DNA from: an uncultured Alphaproteobacteria bacterium | GTDB lineage: Bacteria; Pseudomonadota; Alphaproteobacteria; HIMB59; GCA-002718135 | Length of the DNA: 44,608 nucleotides | Reading direction: 5' to 3' | Assembly: GCA_902602885.1 (NCBI GenBank) | Contig: CACKSM010000007.1 | Location: forward strand, 1 to 44,608 | Shown here: piece after piece, positions 38,780 through 44,608 of the stretch | How the letters are laid out: each line of letters opens with the position of its first letter | Numbering within the stretch: position 1 is the first letter of the stretch | Notes under the pieces: model-generated | Told to the model about the DNA's origin: nothing | Database searches by the model: none | What the model saw: only the letters and a program-made list of their open reading frames with translations | Made by a program: the position numbers and the translations under genes

Positions 38780-39772
38780 ATGAAATTTTTAGATCAAGCA
38801 AAAATATATATTGCATCTGGTAATGGTGGAGATGGCTGCGCTAGTTTTCGTAGGGAAAAATATATTGAGTTTGGTGGCCCTAATGGAGGCGATGGAGGCA
38901 AAGGTGGAAATATTATTTTTAAAGTGGATGATAATTTAAACACACTAATTGATTTTAGATACCAACAACATTTTAAAGCAAAAAAAGGTGAAAATGGAAG
39001 GGGAAAAAATTTAACAGGAGCGAATGGAAGCAACATGGTTATTAAAGTTCCACCTGGAACAGAAATTTACAATGAAGATAAAACGGTATTGCTAACTGAT
39101 CTAACAAAAATTGATGAAGAATACATTTTATTAAAGGGTGGTAATGGCGGTTTAGGAAATAATCATTTTAAATCATCAGTTAACCAAGCTCCAAGAAAAT
39201 TTACAAAAGGTGAATTAGGAGAAGAACGATGGATATGGTTATCACTAAAATTATTTGCAGATATAGGAGTAATAGGCTTACCTAATGCAGGTAAATCAAC
39301 TCTGTTATCAACAATTTCTAATGCTAACCCAAAAATTGGGGATTATCCATTTACAACCTTACATCCTGTGCTTGGTACCGTGAAGCGCTTTGATAAAGAA
39401 ATTGTATTAGCAGATATCCCAGGGTTGATTGAAGGTGCGCATGAGGGAAAAGGTTTGGGAGATAAATTTTTAGCACATATTGAGAGGTGTAAATATTTAC
39501 TTCATTTGGTAGATATAAATGACGAAAATTGGTACGAAAACTATATCACAGTAAGAAACGAAATTTCAAAATATAGTGAAAAAGTATCCTCAAAAAAAGA
39601 AATAATTGTTTTAACCAAAGTTGATTTACTTAATGAAAATTTAGAGCAAAAAAAAATTAAGATCAATCAAAAGTTAAATTCTGATATTCTTTTTATATCA
39701 AGTTTTAATAATGAAGGTATAGATGATCTAATTGATTATTTATTCAAATATAATGAAATCACAAATGATTAA
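38780..39772 (+). CDS. obgE: GTPase Obg/CgtA
   Basis: The 330-aa protein has the glycine-rich Obg fold (GNGGDGCASFRREKYIEFGGPNGGDGGKGG), the G1 loop GLPNAGKST, ADIPGLIEGAHEGKGLGDKFLAHIERC (G3 and switch II), and TKVDLL (G4). It assists 50S assembly and stress control. It overlaps the proB start region, so translation is probably coupled. The C-terminal OCT domain of some homologues is absent, as usual in Alphaproteobacteria. Confidence 0.95.
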   Translation: MKFLDQAKIYIASGNGGDGCASFRREKYIEFGGPNGGDGGKGGNIIFKVDDNLNTLIDFRYQQHFKAKKGENGRGKNLTGANGSNMVIKVPPGTEIYNEDKTVLLTDLTKIDEEYILLKGGNGGLGNNHFKSSVNQAPRKFTKGELGEERWIWLSLKLFADIGVIGLPNAGKSTLLSTISNANPKIGDYPFTTLHPVLGTVKRFDKEIVLADIPGLIEGAHEGKGLGDKFLAHIERCKYLLHLVDINDENWYENYITVRNEISKYSEKVSSKKEIIVLTKVDLLNENLEQKKIKINQKLNSDILFISSFNNEGIDDLIDYLFKYNEITND

Positions 39773-40868
39773 AAAATATAAAAAAGTAGTTGTAAAAATT
39801 GGTTCAAATTCAATTGTTGATTCGAAAACAAAAAAGATCAAATCTAAGTGGTTAGATAATTTATGTAAAGACATTGCGGAATTGAATAAAACAAAAAAAA
39901 TTGTGATTGTATGTTCTGGAGCTATTGCTTTAGGTGCGAAAAGTATTTCAAATACAAATTTAAGAAAATTAGAAGATAAACAGGCAGCAGCTTCAGTTGG
40001 TCAAATTGAATTAGCCCATCAATGGCGAAATAAACTAGGAAAATACAAGATAGGTGTTTCTCAAATTTTATTAACATTAGAAGATAGCGAGGAAAGGCGA
40101 CGATATTTAAATGCTAGAAATACAATATCATCATTACAAAGTAAAAACATAATCCCAATCATTAATGAAAATGACACTGTTGCTACTGAGGAAATTCGCT
40201 ATGGTGATAATGATAGACTTGCAGCCCGAGTAGCACAAATGATTGAAGCTGATTTATTAATTTTATTAAGTGATGTTGATGGTTTATATCAAGGTAATCC
40301 AAAAAAAGATAAGGATGTCAAAAAAATTTCAGAGGTATTTAAAATTGATAAAAAAATTGAAGAACTTGGTAATTATCAATCTTCTGAGTTAGGTAGTGGA
40401 GGAATGGCCACAAAAATTTTAGCAGCAAAGATATGTGCTGGAAACGGTTGTGCTACAATAATCACTAATAGTGATAAAAACAGACCAATCAGTAATATTA
40501 ATAAAAAAAATTCAACAATTTTTTATCCCTTAACTTCTACCAATTCGTCCAAAAAGAAATGGTTATTAAATCATTTAAAACCATCAGGATCAATTATTAT
40601 TGATACAGGGGCTCAAAATGCAATTTTGAAAAATAAAAGTCTTCTTCCTGCAGGTGTAATAGATATCAAGGGAAGGTTCAAAAGAGGTGATGTAATATCT
40701 ATCTTAGTTGAGAATGGTCAGAAGGTAGCAATAGGTATATCTGCTTATGATTTTAATGATGCAAAAAAAATTATTGGAAAGAAAAGTAAAGAAATTTATA
40801 AAGTTTTAGGTTTCGAAGGAAGAGAGGAAGTGGTACATAAAGATAATTTAGTTAAGCTTTCTACATGA
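39753..40868 (+). CDS. proB: glutamate 5-kinase
   Basis: The track begins at 39732, inside obgE; the Met at 39753 (MKSQMIKKYKKVVVKIGSNSIVD), or that at 39765, is the likely start. Kinase motifs are clear: VVVKIGSNS, VCSGAIALGAKS, NENDTVATEEIRYGDNDRLAARVA and GSGGMATKILAAKI. A C-terminal PUA domain (SGSIIIDTGAQNAILKNKSLLPAGV) gives the full length. It phosphorylates glutamate as the first step to proline and is usually inhibited by proline. It overlaps proA by 4 bases. Confidence 0.94.
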   Translation: MKSQMIKKYKKVVVKIGSNSIVDSKTKKIKSKWLDNLCKDIAELNKTKKIVIVCSGAIALGAKSISNTNLRKLEDKQAAASVGQIELAHQWRNKLGKYKIGVSQILLTLEDSEERRRYLNARNTISSLQSKNIIPIINENDTVATEEIRYGDNDRLAARVAQMIEADLLILLSDVDGLYQGNPKKDKDVKKISEVFKIDKKIEELGNYQSSELGSGGMATKILAAKICAGNGCATIITNSDKNRPISNINKKNSTIFYPLTSTNSSKKKWLLNHLKPSGSIIIDTGAQNAILKNKSLLPAGVIDIKGRFKRGDVISILVENGQKVAIGISAYDFNDAKKIIGKKSKEIYKVLGFEGREEVVHKDNLVKLST

Positions 40869-42118
40869 GTATTGAAAATAATATTATTGAATTAGGCAAA
40901 AAAGCAAAATCTGCCTCTCTAAATATGAAAGTCTGTAGCAGTGATCAAAAAAATCTTGCTTTAACAAAACTCACTAAAAATTTAGATAAAAATAGAAATA
41001 AAATTCTTGAAGCAAATAAAATAGATTTAGAAAATGGTGAAAAAAAATCTTTAGCTAAGCCTTTAATAAATAGACTTACATTAACTGAAAAATCTATTGA
41101 TGGATTGATTACATCAATTGAAGATATAATCGAAATACCAGATCCAATTGGCATTACGTTAGAAGAATGGGAAAGACCTAATGGTTTAAAGTTTCGTAAA
41201 ATTTCAACACCACTTGGTGTATTAGGGGTAATTTATGAATCCAGACCGAACGTCACTGTTGATGCGTCTTGTCTTTCCATAAAATCTGGTAATTGTATAA
41301 TTTTAAGAGGTGGTAGTGATAGTTTTCATTCCTCTAAAGAATTGGTAAATAATATTACAAATGCTTTCACGGAAGCTGGCCTCCCAGAACATTGTGTCCA
41401 AATGATTAATACACCTGAAAGAGAAGCAGTTGATCATTTACTAAGCATGAGAGATTATGTTGACGTTATTATTCCTAGGGGTGGCAAAGGTTTGATTGAA
41501 AAAATTAATTCAGCAAGCAAAATACCCGTTATCAAACATTTAGATGGTATATGTCATGTGTATGTAGATAAAGATGCTGATTTAAGCATTGCTGAAAAAG
41601 TAGTTTTTAATAGTAAAATGAGACGTCCTGAAATTTGTGGTGCTGCAGAAACACTTTTAATTGATGAAAAAATTAAAGACGAAGCAATGAAAATATTAAA
41701 ACCTCTAAAAGAAGTAAATTGTGAAATTCGAGGCGATGAATATATTCAGTCTTTAGATAACGATTTTAAAACGGCAAGTGAAGAAGATTGGTCATTAGAA
41801 TATTTAGATAAAATTTTATCAGTAAAAATTGTTTCAGGAGTTGATGAAGCGGTTAAGCATATAAATAATTATTCTTCTGGACATACGGAAAGTATAATTA
41901 CACAAAGTGAAAAAACCTTTGAAAAATTTTATAATAAAATTGACAGCGCAATAATACTTAAAAATGCATCTACACAATTTGCAGATGGCGGTGAATTTGG
42001 TTTTGGTGCTGAGATAGGAATCTCAACAGACAAAATACATGTAAGAGGACCAGTGGGAACAAAACATTTAACTACATTTAAATATGTAGTTAATGGTAGT
42101 GGTCAGGAAAGACCTTAA
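40865..42118 (+). CDS. proA: gamma-glutamyl phosphate reductase
   Basis: The 417-aa aldehyde dehydrogenase-fold protein has PLGVLGVIYESRPNVTVDASCLSIKSGN and ILRGGSDSFHSSK. It also has IPRGGKGLI, PVIKHLDGICHVYVD and the catalytic Cys in MRRPEICGAAETLLID. It reduces gamma-glutamyl phosphate to glutamate semialdehyde, the second step of proline synthesis. The start lies in the ATGA overlap with proB. Confidence 0.95.
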   Translation: MSIENNIIELGKKAKSASLNMKVCSSDQKNLALTKLTKNLDKNRNKILEANKIDLENGEKKSLAKPLINRLTLTEKSIDGLITSIEDIIEIPDPIGITLEEWERPNGLKFRKISTPLGVLGVIYESRPNVTVDASCLSIKSGNCIILRGGSDSFHSSKELVNNITNAFTEAGLPEHCVQMINTPEREAVDHLLSMRDYVDVIIPRGGKGLIEKINSASKIPVIKHLDGICHVYVDKDADLSIAEKVVFNSKMRRPEICGAAETLLIDEKIKDEAMKILKPLKEVNCEIRGDEYIQSLDNDFKTASEEDWSLEYLDKILSVKIVSGVDEAVKHINNYSSGHTESIITQSEKTFEKFYNKIDSAIILKNASTQFADGGEFGFGAEIGISTDKIHVRGPVGTKHLTTFKYVVNGSGQERP

Positions 42119-42697
42119 TTGAAAAAGATTGGACTTCTGGGAGGGTCTTTTGATCCGCCACATCGAGGGCATCTATTTATTTCAAATGAAGCTAAAAAAG
42201 TATTACATCTAGATGAAATTTGGTGGTTAGTTACACCTCAGAACCCTTTGAAGATTTCAAAACCTGCAACATACGAAGAAAGATTACAAAATTGTAAACA
42301 AATTACAAAAAATTTTCCTATAAAAATATTAGAAGTAGAAAAAAAAATTAAATCTCAATACTCTTATCAAACAATTAAATTTCTAATTCAATATTATAAA
42401 AATATTAAATTTTTTTGGTTAATGGGTGCAGACAATTTAGTTAATTTCCACGAATGGGAAAAATGGCAATCAATTTTTCATATTATCTCTATTGTTATTT
42501 TTAGAAGACATGGATATAATACAAATGCTTTGAAAAGTGTTGCAGCAAAAAAATTTATTCATCACAAATATATAGCTCAAGACATAGAACATGTTTCAAA
42601 AAAAATTCCTGCATGGACTTTGATTCAAAATAAAGAAATTAAAATTTCATCATCTGAAATTAGAAATCAAAGAAATAAATTAAGAGGCAAATATTAA
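42119..42697 (+). CDS. nadD: nicotinate-nucleotide adenylyltransferase
   Basis: The 192-aa protein begins at a TTG directly after the proA stop: KKIGLLGGSFDPPHRGHLFISNEA, with GGSFDPPHxGH the nucleotidyltransferase signature, then WWLVTPQNPLK, FFWLMGADNLVNFHEW and ISSSEIRNQR (ISSS/TxxR). It forms deamido-NAD. The proA-nadD-rsfS order is typical of Alphaproteobacteria. It overlaps the likely rsfS start by five bases. Confidence 0.93.
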   Translation: MKKIGLLGGSFDPPHRGHLFISNEAKKVLHLDEIWWLVTPQNPLKISKPATYEERLQNCKQITKNFPIKILEVEKKIKSQYSYQTIKFLIQYYKNIKFFWLMGADNLVNFHEWEKWQSIFHIISIVIFRRHGYNTNALKSVAAKKFIHHKYIAQDIEHVSKKIPAWTLIQNKEIKISSSEIRNQRNKLRGKY

Positions 42698-43046
42698 TAA
42701 AATTACTTCATTAACAGAAAATATTGTATCAATACTAAGTGATGCAAAAGCTGAAGATATAAAAGTAATTGATTTATCTAATAAATCATCCGTTGCTGAT
42801 GCCTTTGTGATTGCTACCTGTAGATCAACTAGACATTCAGATGCTACAGCAGATGAAATGGTAAAAAAATTAAAAAAAGCAGGGATAAAATGTCCGAATC
42901 CTGAAGGAAGACCTCAATGTGACTGGATAATTGTTGATGCAGGTGAGATCATTGTTCATTTGTTTCGACAAGAAATTAGAGAATTATATGCATTAGAAAA
43001 ATTATGGGAAGTAAGCTTTGATTCTTCACAAACTAAACTAGCTTAA
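42693..43046 (+). CDS. rsfS: ribosome silencing factor RsfS, apparent ATT start
   Basis: The track begins at GTG 42807, which would drop the first third of the domain. The same frame reads back through NIVSILSDAKAEDIKVIDLSNKSSVADAFVIATC, clearly RsfS, to a stop at 42681-42683. No ATG, GTG or TTG lies between that stop and the conserved part. The most likely start is ATT at 42693, 5 bases after AAGAGG and overlapping the nadD stop, giving 117 aa, a normal length. RsfS binds L14 and keeps the subunits apart in starvation. Confidence 0.85.
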   Translation: MNKITSLTENIVSILSDAKAEDIKVIDLSNKSSVADAFVIATCRSTRHSDATADEMVKKLKKAGIKCPNPEGRPQCDWIIVDAGEIIVHLFRQEIRELYALEKLWEVSFDSSQTKLA

Positions 43047-43051
43047 AATAT

Positions 43052-44347
43052 ATGATAATTTCAAAAAATGTATTTTTAAAAGTAATACTACTGTTCACCC
43101 TCGTTACACTTCTTGCACCTAAAACATATGGATCTTCTTCAGATGAAGAAAAATATAAATATTTAGATCTATTTGGACAAGTATTTGATAGGGTAAGATC
43201 TTCCTATGTGGAAGAGGTTACGGATCAAGAATTAATTGAAAAAGCGATTGATGGAATGTTGTCAGGTTTAGATCCTCATTCTGGTTTTATGAATGAAGAA
43301 GTATTTCAAGAAATGCAAATGGATACTGAGGGTAAATTTGGTGGATTAGGTATTGAAATTACCATGGAGGAAGGTTTTGTGAAAGTCATTGCTCCGATAG
43401 AAGACACACCGGCATATGATGCTGGAGTTCTTGCAGGTGATTATATTATTCAAATAGACGAAACACCTGTTTTTGGTCTAACTCTAAATGAAGCTGTTGA
43501 ATTAATGAGAGGCAAAAAAGGTGAGCCAATAGTAATTACTATTTCAAGAGCAAATACTGAACCCTTTGAGATTGAAATTATCAGAGATTATATCAAAATT
43601 AGATCAGTTAAAAGTGAAGTGCTTAACAATATTGGATACTTAAGAATAACATCTTTTAATGAACAAACAGAAAGTGGTCTTCTAAATGCTATAAAAAAGA
43701 TTGAACAAGAAAAGAAAATAAAAGGTTACGTTTTAGATGTACGGTCAAACCCAGGTGGTCTTCTTACACAAGCAGTTAAGGTAACGGATATATTCTTGGA
43801 AAGAGGAGAAATTGTTTCAACAAGAGGTAGAGATAAAAAAGACATAAGAAGATATCGTGCAAAAAAATCTGATAGAACTAATGGAAAACCACTTGTTGTA
43901 GTTATTGATGGTGGTTCTGCATCAGCTTCTGAAATTGTTGCAGGCGCACTTCAAGATCATAAAAGAGCAATCATTATAGGTACACAATCTTTTGGAAAGG
44001 GTTCAGTTCAAACAATAATTCCTTTCCAAGTTTCAAATAGTGATAATCTAACTGGTATAAGATTAACTACCGCCAGATATTATACTCCTTCAGGTGAATC
44101 AATCCAAGGCAAGGGTATTGTTCCAGATATAATCATTGAACAAGGAGAATTTGAATCTTTTGATTATAAAAGATTTTCTGAATCGGATCTAAAAGACTCT
44201 CTTGATAAAAATAATGAAGAAGATATAGAAGAAAATGAAGATAATGAATTAAGTGAATTTGAAAAACGTTTAGAGATTGATTATCAACTTCGAAGAGCCT
44301 TTGATCTTGTGCAAGGTGTAAGTCTCTTTAATGAAACTCAAGAATAA
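43052..44347 (+). CDS. ctpA: C-terminal processing peptidase (S41 family)
   Basis: The 431-aa protein has a signal anchor ([24 protein letters not shown]), the N-terminal [10 protein letters not shown] segment, a PDZ domain ([44 protein letters not shown]) and the S41 protease core. The core holds the catalytic Ser in [21 protein letters not shown] and Lys in [12 protein letters not shown]. It trims periplasmic proteins, often with a lipoprotein adaptor. It lies 5 bases after rsfS. In many Alphaproteobacteria rlmH and other genes separate rsfS from ctpA; they are absent here. Confidence 0.93.
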   Translation: MIISKNVFLKVILLFTLVTLLAPKTYGSSSDEEKYKYLDLFGQVFDRVRSSYVEEVTDQELIEKAIDGMLSGLDPHSGFMNEEVFQEMQMDTEGKFGGLGIEITMEEGFVKVIAPIEDTPAYDAGVLAGDYIIQIDETPVFGLTLNEAVELMRGKKGEPIVITISRANTEPFEIEIIRDYIKIRSVKSEVLNNIGYLRITSFNEQTESGLLNAIKKIEQEKKIKGYVLDVRSNPGGLLTQAVKVTDIFLERGEIVSTRGRDKKDIRRYRAKKSDRTNGKPLVVVIDGGSASASEIVAGALQDHKRAIIIGTQSFGKGSVQTIIPFQVSNSDNLTGIRLTTARYYTPSGESIQGKGIVPDIIIEQGEFESFDYKRFSESDLKDSLDKNNEEDIEENEDNELSEFEKRLEIDYQLRRAFDLVQGVSLFNETQE

Positions 44348-44349
44348 TA

Positions 44350-44608
44350 ATGCAAAAAAAATATAGAAAATGTGTGGGAATGATGATTCTCAATGCAAGA
44401 AATCAAATTTTAGTTGGTCGAAGATTAGATCATCCAAGTGGATATTGGCAAATGCCTCAAGGTGGTATCGATGAAAATATAAGTGATGTAAGGGATGAAA
44501 TATTTGGCCCCGTTCTTCACGTGTTAACTTTTAAATCGAAAAATTTAAATGAATTATGCAATCAAATAAATTCATTGAATTATGGTTTAACTTTAGGAAT
44601 TCATAGTA
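44350..44608 (+). CDS. rppH: RNA pyrophosphohydrolase start joined to PutA-like sequence (chimeric, cut by window end)
   Basis: The frame opens [20 protein letters not shown] and continues to [13 protein letters not shown], a typical RppH/NudH N terminus that should go on into the Nudix box GxxxxxExxxxAxRELxEE. Instead, from about 44475, it reads [20 protein letters not shown] followed by [20 protein letters not shown]. That is the aldehyde-dehydrogenase part of bifunctional PutA (EVFGPVLHV...YGLTLGIHS). Both parts are in one frame, no stop is seen, and the window ends 110 bases after the switch. It is most likely an assembly or amplification chimera at a contig end. As written, no active Nudix hydrolase would result. 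Confidence 0.75.
   Translation, partial: MQKKYRKCVGMMILNARNQILVGRRLDHPSGYWQMPQGGIDENISDVRDEIFGPVLHVLTFKSKNLNELCNQINSLNYGLTLGIHS

Noticed and set aside
1-44608. CRISPR arrays, rRNA genes and insertion sequences
   Set aside because: No regularly spaced repeats, no rRNA-like stretch and no transposase frame with inverted ends were seen anywhere in the window.

Overview
The window reads as an AT-rich, tightly packed alphaproteobacterial chromosome segment, probably from a streamlined marine-type lineage. The rplU-rpmA-obgE-proB-proA-nadD-rsfS-ctpA-rppH order, the coq7/dsbB pair, the argH-lipoprotein-lysA order and a SAM-II-type leader before metX all fit Alphaproteobacteria. The exact clade cannot be fixed from sequence reading alone. 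Many genes overlap by 4 to 40 bases and intergenic gaps are short, except inside one inserted element.

Layout. (1) 1-8336: a sugar-acid type catabolic cluster (partial L-rhamnose/L-fucose mutarotase, MR/MLE-family dehydratase, SDR, MetE-like methyltransferase, divergent amidohydrolase/lactonase), then galE-galT-sufE-flavin reductase. (2) 8406-8490: tRNA-Leu(CAA). (3) 8430-18037: a 9.5-kb integrated element bounded by a 62-bp exact direct repeat that copies the 3' part of the tRNA. It carries a tyrosine integrase next to the tRNA, two unknown reverse-strand genes with a duplicated 5' leader, a ribbon-helix-helix regulator, a DsrE-like protein under a palindromic operator, and two helix-turn-helix regulators. 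It also has a replication operon (separate primase zinc finger, TOPRIM plus SF3-type helicase, small unknown proteins) and a small membrane protein. No capsid, terminase, portal, tail or conjugation gene is visible. It therefore looks like a replicating integrative element of the phage-satellite kind, and is the main novelty of the window. (4) 17996-28737: MFS exporter, YqaA-type membrane protein, dsbB, coq7, HNH nuclease, two alpha/beta hydrolases, a MetY-type enzyme, an acyl-CoA synthetase and a FadN-type beta-oxidation protein. (5) 28842-36461: argH, small lipoprotein, lysA, zinc-ribbon protein, PlsC-type acyltransferase, tyrA, a chorismate mutase-aminotransferase fusion, and metX behind a SAM-II-type riboswitch. 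(6) 36454-44608: metW, gloB, rplU, rpmA, obgE, proB, proA, nadD, rsfS (apparent ATT start), ctpA and the start of rppH.

The last ~110 bases switch from RppH coding to what reads as PutA (proline dehydrogenase/P5C dehydrogenase) sequence in frame. This suggests a chimeric contig end rather than a real gene.

How the genes work together: the host regions are biosynthetic and housekeeping (Arg, Lys, Tyr/Phe, Met, Pro, NAD, ribosome assembly) plus sugar and acyl-CoA catabolism. Within the element, the integrase and flanking repeats account for insertion and excision. The regulators plus palindromes, phased repeats and a structured leader suggest a controlled switch to the primase-helicase operon. 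The DsrE-like gene and the two unknown reverse-strand genes are candidate cargo.
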